64,000 bases of DNA from Psychrobacter urativorans (GCF_904846695.1 NZ_CAJHBR010000004.1:111199-175198); one strand, 5' to 3'; counted from the stretch's first letter, positions 9,098 through 19,573 are shown. The notes: generated from the sequence alone by a model not told the origin. Program-made: numbers and translations.

Positions 9098-10162
9098 CTA
9101 CTTAGCAGCGGTCTCAGTACTACTTTTAGTATCAACATTGATAGCTTTTTTGAGCATGTCAGCAGGTAGGCTTACCCCTTGTGCTTTGGCATGCTTAGGA
9201 CTGACATATAAAGTCAGATCATTCATAACTTGTGGCTTAATAGTATTGATCGCTTCACCATTTAATATGCGGTAAACCATCTTGCCAGTGACTCGACCGA
9301 AGTCATAATCATTAACCCCAAGAGCTGCTGTTGCACCGCGCTGAACGCTGAACTCATCAGAAGCTACGATGGGCATACGCAGCTCATTAGCTGCTTGAGT
9401 CATCGCTTCAAAAGCAGAGGCTACATTATTATCAAATGAAGTATAGATGATTTCTGCCCGTCCTTGCAGGCTGCGAGTTGCCATCCCTATGTCAGTTGGA
9501 CGATTGGCTGGGATATCTAGCAACTTGAGACCACGTGCTGGCAGCGCTGCTTTTAGATCATCACGTAATGAAACTGAGTTGGCCTCGCCAGGGCTATAGA
9601 CGTAGCCGATAGTCTTAAGATCAGGCTTAAGCTGTTGCAGTAGATCCAATTGAGGCTCTAATGGTAGCTGGCTTGATAGACCGGTTAAGTTATCTTGAAA
9701 TGGCTTACCATCAGCAGTGATAAGTTTAGCGCCTAGCGGATCAGAAACCGCAGTATAGACGATAGGTATCGTGGTGGTGGCCGAAACTATAGACTGGGCT
9801 GATGGGGTGGAAATAGCAACGATAGCATCAGGGTTGTCGCCAACGAATTGTTTGGCGATCTGTCCTGCTGTGGCGGTATTACCTTGCGCACTTTGAAAGT
9901 TGACTTTTAGATTCTTGCCTTCTACATAGCCATTATCTGCCAGCTCATCAATAATGCCACGACGCATATCATCTAAAGAGGGATGCTCAACGATCTGAGT
10001 GATGGCTATGGTCTTAATGGGCTTGTCCGCTGTAGTGCTGCTTTGATCAGCAGCCACAGTAGTTTCGGTAGAAGAGTTCGAGCAGCCAATAGCAGAAAAT
10101 ATGCTGAGAGCGCTGATGGTAACTCCGTATAAGCTTAGGCGTAGAGTAGAGGCAATAGTCAT
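9098..10162 (-). CDS. ABC transporter substrate-binding lipoprotein (COG2984), paralog 2
   Basis: 354 residues, first gene of the cluster. The leader ends in SAIGC, a lipobox. It shares long stretches with paralog 1, for example VNFQSAQGNTATAGQIAKQF and LYVSPKHA, with differences concentrated at the N-terminus and in the ligand-lobe loops. This is a tandem duplication with possible ligand divergence. The start ATG 10162 has a weak ribosome-binding site. Confidence 0.85.
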   Translation of the reverse strand: MTIASTLRLSLYGVTISALSIFSAIGCSNSSTETTVAADQSSTTADKPIKTIAITQIVEHPSLDDMRRGIIDELADNGYVEGKNLKVNFQSAQGNTATAGQIAKQFVGDNPDAIVAISTPSAQSIVSATTTIPIVYTAVSDPLGAKLITADGKPFQDNLTGLSSQLPLEPQLDLLQQLKPDLKTIGYVYSPGEANSVSLRDDLKAALPARGLKLLDIPANRPTDIGMATRSLQGRAEIIYTSFDNNVASAFEAMTQAANELRMPIVASDEFSVQRGATAALGVNDYDFGRVTGKMVYRILNGEAINTIKPQVMNDLTLYVSPKHAKAQGVSLPADMLKKAINVDTKSSTETAAK

Positions 10163-10493
10163 TTTATTAGGTTAACTCTTAAGTTGGAAAGTACTAGTCA
10201 GTCATCTAGCAATACCATAAGTAGATATAAAGTTTTGCTGATGGGCGACCCTTAAAGTAATCGTTTCGTTAATCTGAATAGCTATATTATGACAGTAATG
10301 TAACTAATCGCAATAAGTAATTAAGCCATAAGGCTTATTGAAGCCAATAGCTGACTATAAGATCATAACCGACCTGATAGTAGACCTAATAATTATTAAT
10401 TTATAATAAATTATCAGCCATAAAAAAGATGCCACAGCGGGCATCTCATTTAGTGTTTTAGGGTGTTTAGCTGCTATTTAAGCCATTAAGCCA
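10163..10493. other. 331-base intergenic region upstream of ABC cluster
   Basis: No ORF. It contains the metG terminator (about 10421-10445). The remainder upstream of 10162 must contain the promoter of the binding-protein operon; no clear -35/-10 pair could be singled out. Confidence 0.4.
10421..10445 (-). terminator. metG intrinsic terminator
   Basis: GATGCC/GGCATC hairpin with a six-base loop (10428-10445); on the minus strand it is followed by a run of U (complement of 10422-10427). It lies about 50 bases past the metG stop. Confidence 0.85.
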
Positions 10494-12590
10494 TTATGCC
10501 AAAAGGTCACCAATGACACAGTTGTCAGGTAGAGTAATAACCGTTAGCTGGGTCTTTGGATTACCAGTAGACAGTACCATACCTTCAGATATGCCGAACT
10601 TCATCTTGCGTGGTGCCAAGTTAGTAACGCAAATCACTTTTTTATCTACCAGTTGTTCAGGCTCATAAAATTTACGAATACCACTAAATACATTGCGTGG
10701 CTTATCTTCACCAACATCTAAGGTGAATTGCAATAACTTATCTGCGCCTTCGACATGATTACAAGCAATGACATGAGCGACTTTCATCTCAACTTTGCTG
10801 AAGTCATCGATACCGATATAGTCAGTTTGCTCAGCATCAACATTATTGTCGGCTTTAACCGCCGCCATAGTAGCACTAGTAGAAGCCAGCGCAGCTGCCG
10901 CATCAGGGGTAGGGGCTAACGACGCTTTTGAAGCTTCTACCATAGCCTCTATATCTTTTTCTTCGATACGCTGCATTAAAGGTTTGAACTTATTAATCTG
11001 ATGGCCTAGCAACCATTGGTTACGACTGGCAAAGCTTAGGTCATCGATATTTAAGAATTCTTTAGCGTTAGCAGTAAGCTCAGGCAATACTGGCGCCAAA
11101 TAAACCATCAGTTGGCGGAAGATATTGATAGCTACTGAGCAGACATCTTGAACTTCTTGTTCAGCACCTTCTTGTTTGGCTAGCGACCAAGGTTTTTTCT
11201 CATCGATATATTCATTAGCTTTGTCAGCACATTGCATAATTAAGCGCATGGCTCGGGAGAATTCACGGTTTTCATAAGCTGCCGCAATCTCATCACCGGT
11301 CTTAGTGATGTCTTCTAATAGGCGCGGTTCTGCGCAGATCTCTGATAGTTTACCATCGTATTTTTTTACTAAGAACCCAGCACTGCGACTAGCAATATTG
11401 ACCACTTTTCCGACTAAGTCAGAATTGACTTTTTGCATAAAGTCTTCTAAATCGAGGTTGATATCCTCAACTTTATCAGACAGCTTACTGGCAAAATAAT
11501 AACGCAAGTATTCAGGATGTAAGTGTTCAGCATACGTTTCGGCTTTGATAAAAGTACCGCGCGATTTACTCATTTTTTCGCCATTGACCATCAAGAAGCC
11601 ATGAGCAAATACTCCAGTCGGGGCACGGAACTCACTACCAGCAAGCATCGCTGGCCAAAACAGCGCATGAAAGTACACGATGTCTTTACCGATGAAGTGA
11701 TAAACCTCGGTTTTATGCTCGTTCTCTTGCATCCAATAGCGGTCAAAATCTAGAGCATTCTCTGTACCTGCTCGCTGCTCACACAAGTTCTTAAAGCTGG
11801 CCATATAGCCAACTGGTGCATCTAGCCATACATAAAAGTATTTGTCAGGCTCACCCGCTGGCGTATCGGGTATTTTAAAACCAAAATAGGGCGCATCACG
11901 AGAGATATCCCAACTGGCAAGACCAGCATCGAACCATTCTTGTAGCTTGTTCGCAACTGACGGTTGCAAGCGCTTATCAGTACGTGTCCAATCTCGTAAA
12001 AACTGATCAAATTCCGGCAAGTCAAAGAAATAATGCTTAGATATTTTTAATACCGGCGTAGCATTTGACAAGGTTGAGCGTGGGTCTTTTAGCTCCATAG
12101 CATCATAAGTGGTACCACAGACTTCGCAGTTATCGCCATACTGATCGGCAGCTGCGCATTCAGGGCAAGTCCCTTTGACAAAGCGATCGGCTAGAAATAG
12201 CTGCTTTTCAGGATCAAATAGTTGCTCAACATCACGAGTACTAATGTGACCGGCACTCTTTAGGCGACGATAAATCAGTTCTGAAAAATGTTGGTTCTCT
12301 TCTGAATGAGTGGAATAATAATTATCAAAGTCGATCAAAAATTTAGCAAAGTCAGCTTCATGTGAAGCTTTAACAGTAGCGATTTGCTCTTCTGGAGTAA
12401 CATTATTATCTTGAGCTTTGAGCATGATAGCGGTGCCATGGGCATCATCGGCACAGACGTAAGTCACCTGATGGCCTTGCGCTTTCATGGCACGTGCCCA
12501 AATATCAGTTTGAATATATTCTACAAGATGGCCCAAATGAATATAGCCATTAGCATAGGGCAGGGCACTAGTTACTAAAATCTCACGCAC
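10494..12590 (-). CDS. metG: Methionyl-tRNA synthetase
   Basis: 698 residues. It charges tRNA-Met with methionine in the cytoplasm. The class I HIGH-type motif is HLGH in [11 protein letters not shown] near the N-terminus. Zinc-binding cysteines are in CPEC and CEVCG, and the KMSKS loop is intact (KMSKSRGTF). A C-terminal tRNA-binding/dimerisation OB domain follows an Ala-rich linker (about 560-595) and contains KVEMKVAHV and [12 protein letters not shown]. Length is close to the two-domain E. coli enzyme. The start is GTG at 12590 with an AGGTGA ribosome-binding site; the next in-frame Met would remove the catalytic motif. Confidence 0.97.
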   Translation of the reverse strand: MREILVTSALPYANGYIHLGHLVEYIQTDIWARAMKAQGHQVTYVCADDAHGTAIMLKAQDNNVTPEEQIATVKASHEADFAKFLIDFDNYYSTHSEENQHFSELIYRRLKSAGHISTRDVEQLFDPEKQLFLADRFVKGTCPECAAADQYGDNCEVCGTTYDAMELKDPRSTLSNATPVLKISKHYFFDLPEFDQFLRDWTRTDKRLQPSVANKLQEWFDAGLASWDISRDAPYFGFKIPDTPAGEPDKYFYVWLDAPVGYMASFKNLCEQRAGTENALDFDRYWMQENEHKTEVYHFIGKDIVYFHALFWPAMLAGSEFRAPTGVFAHGFLMVNGEKMSKSRGTFIKAETYAEHLHPEYLRYYFASKLSDKVEDINLDLEDFMQKVNSDLVGKVVNIASRSAGFLVKKYDGKLSEICAEPRLLEDITKTGDEIAAAYENREFSRAMRLIMQCADKANEYIDEKKPWSLAKQEGAEQEVQDVCSVAINIFRQLMVYLAPVLPELTANAKEFLNIDDLSFASRNQWLLGHQINKFKPLMQRIEEKDIEAMVEASKASLAPTPDAAAALASTSATMAAVKADNNVDAEQTDYIGIDDFSKVEMKVAHVIACNHVEGADKLLQFTLDVGEDKPRNVFSGIRKFYEPEQLVDKKVICVTNLAPRKMKFGISEGMVLSTGNPKTQLTVITLPDNCVIGDLLA

Positions 12591-13387
12591 AAAATCACCT
12601 TTATATTAATATAAGTACAGTAGTTATTGGCAGCGGTATAGCTTTAGACATAGTCACTAACCGCCGCTAAGTTATAAAATTTAAAAATGCTGTCTATGAT
12701 ACCGTAATTCAGTCAAATTTGTGCTAATGCTTAGTAATTATCTACTGTTAGAAGGCCTAAACAGCATTTAAATGATTACTGATAACTTTTTTTTATCATA
12801 GAGATAACTTTTCCAAGGGATAATTATCGAAAATTAATCTGCATTAGGACGATAAATGGTATATATTAAATCACCGCTTAAATCCAGTCTATGGATGTTC
12901 ACTGTTAATTTAGTTATTAAGACTGCTCTTATAGCGCTCTACTACAGAATATTTATAATACCAATTAACAGCCAATTATTTATTTTGATGCAAAAAATTG
13001 CTTCTTCGAATCATCCGCTGTTTCACAGTTACCGATTATTCTCAATCATCAAAGATATCCAACACTGTTGGCTATGGCATGCTACAACTAGTTACTTCTA
13101 TAAATACTCAAGTATAAACATCGAAGGTAATTAGCAGTAGGCATAAGAATAACCCCCTATAGAACCCTGAGCAAAATCATAATTAAAAACTATCTGCACT
13201 ATTCATAAGTAATAACAAGTACTGGTAAACACTATAAGACTCAAGCACACCTCGTAATTGATTTTCATTTCCTCAAATAATAGCAAATGGATTGCTACTA
13301 TTTACTCTGCAGCACGTCATAAGAAACCTTTTTAAAGCGTTTCAACTACTACGTGTCAACGACAATCAACCATAATAAGGACAATAT
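12591..13387. other. Long non-coding stretch between metG and bdhA
   Basis: About 800 A+T-rich bases between divergent genes. A 92-residue plus-strand ORF at 12856-13134 has a weak AGGA site but no recognisable domain and is not called. A small TGATAA/TTATCA hairpin with a T-rich loop is at about 12778-12798. Promoters for both flanking genes should lie here. Confidence 0.4.
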
Positions 13388-14188
13388 ATGGCGACCCAAG
13401 TACAACAAGATTTGACTGGAAAAATAGCTTTAATCACTGGTGCAGCAGCTGGTATCGGACGTGATATCGCTGAGACATACGCCAGAGCTGGTGCTATCAT
13501 CGGCGTTGCTGATATTAATTTTGAAGGTGCCCAAGAAACCGTCGATATCATCACCAAAGCTGGTGGCAAAGCGTTAGCGATCGATATGGATGTTCGATCT
13601 GAAGATGCCGTTAACAACGGTGTTAAGCAGCTGATTGATACCTTTGGCGGCATTGATATTCTAGTTTCTAACGCTGGTATTCAGCTTATCAACCCTATTA
13701 ATAAGATGACCTTTGATAACTGGAAAAATCTGCTAGCTACCCATTTAGATGGTGGGTTCTTGACTACTAAAGCCGCTGTAGAACATATGTATAAAGATAA
13801 TAAAGGCGGCACGATCATCTATATTGGTTCTATTCATGCTCATGATGCATCGCTATTTAAAGCCCCTTATATTACAGCCAAGCACGGACTGTTGGGCTTG
13901 TGCCGTGCAGTCGCCAAAGAAGGCGCACCACATAACGTCCGCTCGCATATGATCTCTCCCGGCTTTGTCAGAACCGCAATGGTTAATGAGCAAATCCCAC
14001 TGCAAGCTGCCGAAAAAGGTATTAGCGAAGAGTCCGTAGTGAACGATATTCTATTAGCTAATACCCTTAATAAAGAATTTACTACTATTGAAGATGTCTC
14101 ACAAACGGCACTTTTCTTAGCTGCCTTCCCAAGCAATGTCTTCACTGGTCAGTCTATTAATGCTAGTCATGGCTGGTGCATGAGATAG
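13388..14188 (+). CDS. bdhA: 3-hydroxybutyrate dehydrogenase (SDR family)
   Basis: 266 residues. It oxidises (R)-3-hydroxybutyrate to acetoacetate with NAD in the cytoplasm, a step in polyhydroxybutyrate/ketone body use. Classic short-chain dehydrogenase features are present: the glycine-rich TGAAAGIG cofactor motif (about 17-24), NAG, a catalytic Ser in IGSIHAH and YITAK for the catalytic Tyr/Lys. The C-terminal part ([29 protein letters not shown]) is typical of bacterial 3-hydroxybutyrate dehydrogenases rather than generic SDRs. AAGGA lies seven bases before ATG. It stands alone and ends in its own terminator. Confidence 0.85.
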   Translation: MATQVQQDLTGKIALITGAAAGIGRDIAETYARAGAIIGVADINFEGAQETVDIITKAGGKALAIDMDVRSEDAVNNGVKQLIDTFGGIDILVSNAGIQLINPINKMTFDNWKNLLATHLDGGFLTTKAAVEHMYKDNKGGTIIYIGSIHAHDASLFKAPYITAKHGLLGLCRAVAKEGAPHNVRSHMISPGFVRTAMVNEQIPLQAAEKGISEESVVNDILLANTLNKEFTTIEDVSQTALFLAAFPSNVFTGQSINASHGWCMR

Positions 14189-14237
14189 TTTTTTGCATTA
14201 AATTTTTAAATTAGAAATCTAAAAGAGTATTTATATC

Positions 14238-14271
14238 ACCACAAGGTCATTCAATGGCGTTGTGGTTTTTT
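14238..14271 (+). terminator. bdhA intrinsic terminator (copy A of a repeated element)
   Basis: ACCACAA/TTGTGGT stem (14238-14266) followed by a T run. The 3' half is nearly identical to the terminator after mgtE at 15862-15898. Confidence 0.85.
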
Positions 14272-14404
14272 ATTAGCCTCCTGTAGCTTGCTAATAAAAA
14301 GTTAATGCATTAGCATCCTCTTTTCGATCAACTCAAGCCAATACTATTGGTTCTTTTTAGTGATTGCTTGCTGCGCAGATATAAAAGCGCACGGAGTAAA
14401 AATA

Positions 14405-15742
14405 ATGAAAAATCAAAATCTGGCTTTAGCCTTAAGCAATGCTATCGAACAACAACAATTCGACAGAGCGATCAATCAAATTAAAACGCTGCGCCCCATT
14501 GATATCGCTGACCTATTGGCGCTAATCAAACCCATATTTGCCTGCCAGCTCTTAGAGCGACTGCCTAATCGATCAAAAGTATTCTCCTATCTAGAAACTG
14601 ATATTCAAGTAGTACTTGCACAAACCTTTCCTCGAGACAGTTTAGCCAGAATAGTAGGTGAGATGCCTGCTGATGAACGTACTGACTTATATAAAAGTCT
14701 ACAGCAAGATCAGCGTGATGCCCTATTGCCAGCATTAGCTCATGCAAAACGTGAAGATATTCGCCTACTATCCGCTTATGAGGAAGGGACTGCAGGCGCT
14801 TTGATGACCTCGGATTATGCAGCTTTAGGTATTGAGATGAACGTCGCTGAGGCACTAGATGATTTGCGACGAGAAGCTCCCGATGCAGAGACTATCTATC
14901 ATGCTTATGTGATCGATGATCAGCGTAAGCTGCTAGGTGTAGTGTCATTAAGAGCCTTGATACTGGCTACTCCAGAGCGGTTAATCAGTGACATCATTAT
15001 GAACTCTCCGGTGTTTTGTCACGTCAAAGACGATCAAGAAGATGTGGCAAAAATGGTAGCACGTTATGATCTAATTGCTTTGCCAGTTATTGATGATAGT
15101 GGGGCGTTAGTTGGGATAGTTACCCATGATGATGCTATGGATGTCGCCAGTGCAGAGGCTACCGACGATTTTCATAAGTCAGGTGGCGTATCGACTATGG
15201 TGGGGAGGTTAAAAGATGTCAGTATTACCCTGCTATATCGCAAGCGCGTCTTTTGGCTAGTGTTTTTAGTCTTCGGTAACTTATTATCTGGGTTTGGTAT
15301 CTCGCACTTTGAAGAGGTGATTGCTGCCAACTTAGTACTGGTGTTTTTCTTACCGCTACTAGTCGATAGTGGCGGTAATGCAGGCTCACAGTCCGCCACT
15401 TTGATGGTACGAGCGTTGGCGACTGGTGATGTGGTAATGCGTGATTGGTTCTCGCTACTAGGCCGAGAATCTGTGGTTGCCTTGTTGCTGGGCGCTAGTA
15501 TGGCCGTTGCCATCTCTATCATCGGTTATTTTCGTGGTGACGCTATATTGTCTCTAGTGCTGGCGCTAAGTATGATGTCAGTTGTGATGATTGGTTGCAT
15601 GATTGGTATGAGCTTACCTTTTGTACTAAGTAAATTTGGCTTTGACCCGGCTACTGCTAGTGCCCCTTTAATTACTTCGGTATGTGATGCCTCAGGAGTT
15701 CTGATTTATCTATTTATCGCTTCAAAGTTCTTAGTGGTTTGA
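14405..15742 (+). CDS. mgtE: Magnesium transporter MgtE
   Basis: 445 residues from ATG 14405, chosen because GGAG lies eight bases upstream; an upstream in-frame ATG at 14360 lacks a ribosome-binding site. MgtE is a homodimeric inner-membrane Mg2+ channel gated by cytosolic Mg2+. Domains in order: a superhelical N domain (about 1-130), a paired CBS domain (about 131-255), a plug helix, and five membrane helices (about 285-445). The helices include the conserved LPLLVDSGGNAGSQSATL and a second helix ending in DASGVLIYL. Monocistronic, flanked by two related terminators. No M-box riboswitch could be recognised upstream. Confidence 0.93.
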   Translation: MKNQNLALALSNAIEQQQFDRAINQIKTLRPIDIADLLALIKPIFACQLLERLPNRSKVFSYLETDIQVVLAQTFPRDSLARIVGEMPADERTDLYKSLQQDQRDALLPALAHAKREDIRLLSAYEEGTAGALMTSDYAALGIEMNVAEALDDLRREAPDAETIYHAYVIDDQRKLLGVVSLRALILATPERLISDIIMNSPVFCHVKDDQEDVAKMVARYDLIALPVIDDSGALVGIVTHDDAMDVASAEATDDFHKSGGVSTMVGRLKDVSITLLYRKRVFWLVFLVFGNLLSGFGISHFEEVIAANLVLVFFLPLLVDSGGNAGSQSATLMVRALATGDVVMRDWFSLLGRESVVALLLGASMAVAISIIGYFRGDAILSLVLALSMMSVVMIGCMIGMSLPFVLSKFGFDPATASAPLITSVCDASGVLIYLFIASKFLVV

Positions 15743-15861
15743 TAGTGAGTCTCATGATTTAAGCTTTAGTACGCTGTAGATATACATTAATTTTCCGCTG
15801 GTGATCAAGGGCTAGATGTAGCGCCTGTTTAACGCTGCTGTTAAGATATAAGCGTTCTGTA

Positions 15862-15898
15862 ACCACAATGTCATATCTAATGGCGTTGTGGTTTTTTT
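15862..15898 (+). terminator. mgtE intrinsic terminator (copy B of a repeated element)
   Basis: ACCACAA/TTGTGGT stem (15862-15892) plus a seven-base T run; it shares about 20 identical bases with the bdhA terminator. Confidence 0.85.
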
Positions 15899-15972
15899 AT
15901 AGCTGTAATTCGGCTACACTGATAGCATCAAACACTCTATAACTCCATCGATCATAATCTGTAAAGGCCGCT

Positions 15973-17211
15973 ATGTTTAACTTTATAAAAAAAATAACCC
16001 CAGAAAAACCTGAAACCGCTACGCAAAAAGCCGAGCGTGATAGTGCTGTTGACAAAGTGCTACTTGGTTATCACGTCAATAACGTCAGTATTGCGCAAAT
16101 GGTGACTGGCATAGACCGTGTTGGTGATGAGCTCACTTTAGATTTGCGTCTGCCACAAGATAGCGATCCTGAGATTGTGCAGCAAGAGCTCGGCTCGCTA
16201 CTACACCTACATGGCATTAAGACTATTCATATGAACGTGCGTCTGCCACCCCCTGTTAAAGGGGGCGGTTCTACTTTGCCAAAACCTAAGCCTATGCCGC
16301 AAACTACTGACGCTATGAGCAAGAGCGCTAGCACTTCTGATGCTCATAGTGCGGCGGCGACTCAACCCAATGCAGAGCCGCCTATTACTAAGGCTGCACC
16401 TACCCAAGCATCGCTGGCGGCCCACCCCCGTATTCGTCATATTATTGTAGTAGCCTCCGGTAAAGGCGGTGTTGGTAAATCAACTACTACTGTGAATATT
16501 GCCTTAGCTCTACAACAGCTAGGTAATCGTGTTGGGGTACTTGATGCTGATATTTATGGTCCTAGCATGCCGACGATGCTCGGGGTCAAAGATGTCAAGC
16601 CAGAGCTGGAGAATGAGCAGTTCGTCCCTGTTAATGCACGTGGTTTGGCGATGTTGTCTATCGGTAGCTTACTCGATGGCGATAATACTCCAGTAGCTTG
16701 GCGTGGGCCAAAAGCAACGGGTGCCTTGATGCAGCTGTACAATCAAACCAATTGGCCAAAGCTCGATTATTTAGTAATAGATATGCCACCAGGTACCGGC
16801 GATATACAATTGACTCTAGCTCAGCGTATCCCAGTGACTGGTGCGGTTATCGTCACTACACCGCAGCATATTGCCTTGCTCGATGCGCAAAAAGGTATCG
16901 AGATGTTTAACAAGACCAATATTCCAGTCCTTGGGGTAGTAGAAAATATGGCGCTGCATACTTGTAGTAACTGTGGCAATACTGAAGCTATCTTTGGGAC
17001 TGGTGGTGGCGACTATCTTGCTGAGCATTACCAAGTACCGTTACTAGGACAGCTGCCTTTAGCTAGCGGTATTCGTGCGCAAGTAGATACCGGAAACCCT
17101 AGCGTCTCTGCTAATGATGAGTATGCACCGTACTATATAAGCATTGCCAAAAATATCGAGGCCAATATTAATAAATTTGCTAAGCCTGTCGATGACAAGC
17201 GCATTTTTTAA
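15973..17211 (+). CDS. apbC: Mrp/ApbC Fe-S cluster carrier ATPase
   Basis: 412 residues. A cytosolic P-loop ATPase thought to bind and transfer [4Fe-4S] clusters to apoproteins. An N-terminal MIP18/DUF59-like domain (about 20-90) is joined by a Pro/Ala/Thr-rich linker (about 91-145) to the ATPase domain. That domain has the deviant Walker A GKGGVGKST (about 162-170), DADIYGPSMP, DMPPGTGD and a CSNCG pair (about 335-339) that should bind the cluster at the dimer interface. The linker is low-complexity. Confidence 0.93.
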   Translation: MFNFIKKITPEKPETATQKAERDSAVDKVLLGYHVNNVSIAQMVTGIDRVGDELTLDLRLPQDSDPEIVQQELGSLLHLHGIKTIHMNVRLPPPVKGGGSTLPKPKPMPQTTDAMSKSASTSDAHSAAATQPNAEPPITKAAPTQASLAAHPRIRHIIVVASGKGGVGKSTTTVNIALALQQLGNRVGVLDADIYGPSMPTMLGVKDVKPELENEQFVPVNARGLAMLSIGSLLDGDNTPVAWRGPKATGALMQLYNQTNWPKLDYLVIDMPPGTGDIQLTLAQRIPVTGAVIVTTPQHIALLDAQKGIEMFNKTNIPVLGVVENMALHTCSNCGNTEAIFGTGGGDYLAEHYQVPLLGQLPLASGIRAQVDTGNPSVSANDEYAPYYISIAKNIEANINKFAKPVDDKRIF

Positions 17212-17364
17212 GGTTAATCAGCTCAAAGTCTAAGCGACTTTAAAGGTAATGCAGCTAATGGCAATAATGCTAATAGCATTACAATGCCAATATTAAACGC
17301 ATAGAGTTTAGCGCTATGGTTTGTGTTAACAGTAGCGCTAATTTACAAAAGACTCTAGGCTCTA

Positions 17365-17407
17365 TTTATATCCACTAACTGCCTAATTTATATCCACTAA
17401 CTGCCTA
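17365..17407. repeat. 21-bp direct repeat upstream of dcd
   Basis: The 21-base unit beginning TTTATATCCACTAAC occurs twice, at 17365-17385 and 17387-17407, with one base between, about 70 bases before the dcd start. It may affect the promoter or leader. Confidence 0.85.
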
Positions 17408-17476
17408 TAAATTTAGTCTGTAATTCCGTATAATCATCGCTATTAAATGTTCTAGTAAATAAGCTAAGGGTTAACA

Positions 17477-18052
17477 ATGTCTATTAAGTCTGACCGCTGG
17501 ATTCGTGAGCAAGCTGAAGCTCATAATATGATTGAGCCGTTTGAAGCCGGTCAAGTACGTTTTAATGATGCTGGTGAGCGCTTGATCAGCTACGGTACTT
17601 CAAGTTATGGCTATGATGTGCGCTGTGCTCCTGAGTTTAAGGTATTCACTAACGTACATTCCGTAGTCGTTGATCCAAAGAATTTCGATGAAAAAAGCTT
17701 TATCGATATCGTTGGTAATGAATGTATTATTCCGCCTAACTCATTTGCGCTGGCACGCACAGTTGAATATTTCCGTATTCCACGTGACGTATTGACCATT
17801 TGCTTAGGTAAGTCGACTTATGCACGTTGCGGCATTATCGTTAACGTCACACCGCTGGAGCCAGAGTGGGAAGGGCATGTGACTTTAGAGTTTAGTAATA
17901 CCACCAACTTACCAGCGCGTATTTATGCTGGTGAAGGGGTAGCCCAAATGCTGTTCTTCCAAAGTGATGCTGATGATGTTTGCGAGACTAGCTATAAGGA
18001 TCGTGGCGGTAAGTATCAAGGTCAACGTGGAGTGACTTTGCCTAGAACTTAA
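17477..18052 (+). CDS. dcd: dCTP deaminase
   Basis: 191 residues, near the usual 188-193. It deaminates dCTP to dUTP in the cytoplasm, feeding dUTPase and thymidylate synthesis. Conserved segments are visible: [12 protein letters not shown], the nucleotide-binding [11 protein letters not shown], and [18 protein letters not shown] with the catalytic Glu. The C-terminal [13 protein letters not shown] lid is intact. AAGGG precedes ATG. Convergent with sspB. Confidence 0.97.
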   Translation: MSIKSDRWIREQAEAHNMIEPFEAGQVRFNDAGERLISYGTSSYGYDVRCAPEFKVFTNVHSVVVDPKNFDEKSFIDIVGNECIIPPNSFALARTVEYFRIPRDVLTICLGKSTYARCGIIVNVTPLEPEWEGHVTLEFSNTTNLPARIYAGEGVAQMLFFQSDADDVCETSYKDRGGKYQGQRGVTLPRT

Positions 18053-18100
18053 TCGGTGATCGTAAGCGATTGGATAGATTTTTCTTGATCTTAAAATATA

Positions 18101-18137
18101 AAAAAGCTAGGCATAATCAATATGCCTAGCTTTTTTT
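18101..18137. terminator. Bidirectional terminator between dcd and sspB
   Basis: A 15-bp perfect stem (18101-18115 with 18121-18135) containing GCTAGGCATA, with A and T runs at its ends, serves both convergent genes. Confidence 0.92.
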
Positions 18138-18156
18138 GTACCCCGCCGATCAGTCC

Positions 18157-18591
18157 TTATTTTAGAACTTTTAGACCGGCCTTGTTAGGGCGTTTAGGGG
18201 CGGCAAGTTTTGCATGGGTAGTAGCGGCAGGAACTTCTTCTGCTGGTTGATAGTCATCATACTCATTAGGATCAAAGAACATACCTTGCGAGTTCTCTTT
18301 AGCATAGATGCCTAAGATAGCCTTCACTGGTACCCAGATTTCTTGTGATACACCACCGAAGCGCGCACTAAAATGCACATAGTCATTTTCCATACTCATG
18401 TTGCCAGTAGCACGGCTAGCTATATTTAATACAATACGACCATCTTGTACATGCCCAACAGGAATTTGCACGTTTTCAGCAGTAGCATCAACCATCAGAT
18501 AAGGGGTGAGATCGTTGTCTTCTATCCACTGATAAATTGCACGTACCATATAAGGGCGAGTAGGAGTAATTGAAGTAGTAGCATCGCTCAT
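18157..18591 (-). CDS. sspB: ClpXP specificity-enhancing factor SspB
   Basis: 144 residues. The adaptor delivers ssrA-tagged proteins to ClpXP. The N-terminal substrate-binding fold has TRPYMVRAIYQWIEDN, PYLMV and the FSARFGG segment. A flexible acidic tail follows, ending in LKVLK, which matches the ClpX-binding C-terminal motif. It lies 59 bases downstream of sspA, the standard sspAB arrangement. Confidence 0.95.
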   Translation of the reverse strand: MSDATTSITPTRPYMVRAIYQWIEDNDLTPYLMVDATAENVQIPVGHVQDGRIVLNIASRATGNMSMENDYVHFSARFGGVSQEIWVPVKAILGIYAKENSQGMFFDPNEYDDYQPAEEVPAATTHAKLAAPKRPNKAGLKVLK

Positions 18592-18650
18592 TTTATAATT
18601 CCTCTACAAATAATACTTAAAAGTTGTGGTTAATGGTTTATTCAACTAAT

Positions 18651-19265
18651 TCAACGTACGCTCTTTTTAAAGCTATCACGCTCAAACAAACGACTTTGAT
18701 AGTCTAGCAATGGACGACTGATCGCCCTTGGCAGCTCGATATCCATCTCCCCCAAACGCCATAACAACGGTGCTAATAATACATCACACCAGCCAAAATC
18801 ATCAGCCATAAAATACGATTTATGGGCGAACAGTGGTGATAAAGTAATCAGAGAGTCTGTAAGCTGCTTTTTGGCTTGCTGCGCCTGAGCCTTATTAAAA
18901 CTATCTGGATGCATTAACAAGCGTTTGCCCAATACTAACCAATCATGCTGGATACGCCAAGCCAATTGACGAAATTGCGCACGCTCTTGCGGCGTATCTG
19001 GCAAAAGCTTATTTGCATGATAACGCTCTTCTAAATACTCAAAAATTACATTGATCTCATACAAAGCAATTTCACGCTGCTGCAATACTGGCAAAGTATG
19101 GTAAGGGTTCAGTTCCGTTAAGTCTTCAGGACGCTCAGAATGCAGACGTGATAAGTAGTAAGCAAGTTTTTTTTCTTCAAGCAATAGGCGCACCACATGA
19201 CTATCGTAGCCGTCATCAGCATATAAAATTAGCTGACTACTTGGAATGTCATTTGCATCGATCAT
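18651..19265 (-). CDS. sspA: Stringent starvation protein A
   Basis: 204 residues with a glutathione-S-transferase fold: a thioredoxin-like N-terminal domain (about 9-85, with HTLPVL) and an all-helical C-terminal domain. SspA binds RNA polymerase and supports acid/starvation responses; it is not an active transferase. It is followed by sspB and preceded by the cytochrome bc1 genes, an order common in gamma- and beta-proteobacteria. Confidence 0.93.
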   Translation of the reverse strand: MIDANDIPSSQLILYADDGYDSHVVRLLLEEKKLAYYLSRLHSERPEDLTELNPYHTLPVLQQREIALYEINVIFEYLEERYHANKLLPDTPQERAQFRQLAWRIQHDWLVLGKRLLMHPDSFNKAQAQQAKKQLTDSLITLSPLFAHKSYFMADDFGWCDVLLAPLLWRLGEMDIELPRAISRPLLDYQSRLFERDSFKKSVR

Positions 19266-19573
19266 AGCAGCCTAAAGGTAGTGGTTAAGGCTGCCATCGT
19301 AAACAAAGTTAGTGCTTTTATCAAGGTGGTAAGCGTAATCTATGCTTTTATCGTACCGCTATACATATAAGATTTAGCTACTATTTGACTAGTATTTATC
19401 CCTTTTACACTGCTAGCTTTTATCATTATCACTAGTTATCAATCGTTTATTAAAAATAACATAAGAAATGCCATTAGAAAAGGTCATTAAAAAAAGGCAC
19501 TACCGAAGTAGTGCCTTTTTTAAAACCAATGCTAAAAGCTAGCAGTATCTAACGCGGGTTTATACAGAAAATA
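19266..19573. other. Intergenic region between petC and sspA
   Basis: 308 bases, no ORF. It contains the pet terminator at 19491-19520 and presumably the sspA promoter. Confidence 0.4.
19491..19520 (-). terminator. pet operon terminator
   Basis: A perfect 12-bp stem (AAAAAGGCACTA / TAGTGCCTTTTT) with loop CCGAAG lies about 50 bases past the petC stop. It could act on either strand. Confidence 0.9.

Noticed and set aside
12856..13134. 92-residue plus-strand ORF in the metG-bdhA gap
   Set aside because: Weak AGGA site, Ile/Ser/Tyr/Lys-rich composition typical of A+T-rich non-coding DNA and no recognisable domain.
13867..14145. 92-residue minus-strand ORF inside bdhA
   Set aside because: Shadow of a clear dehydrogenase gene.
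14277..14404. M-box Mg2+ riboswitch upstream of mgtE
   Set aside because: Too little leader after the bdhA terminator and no recognisable M-box elements.
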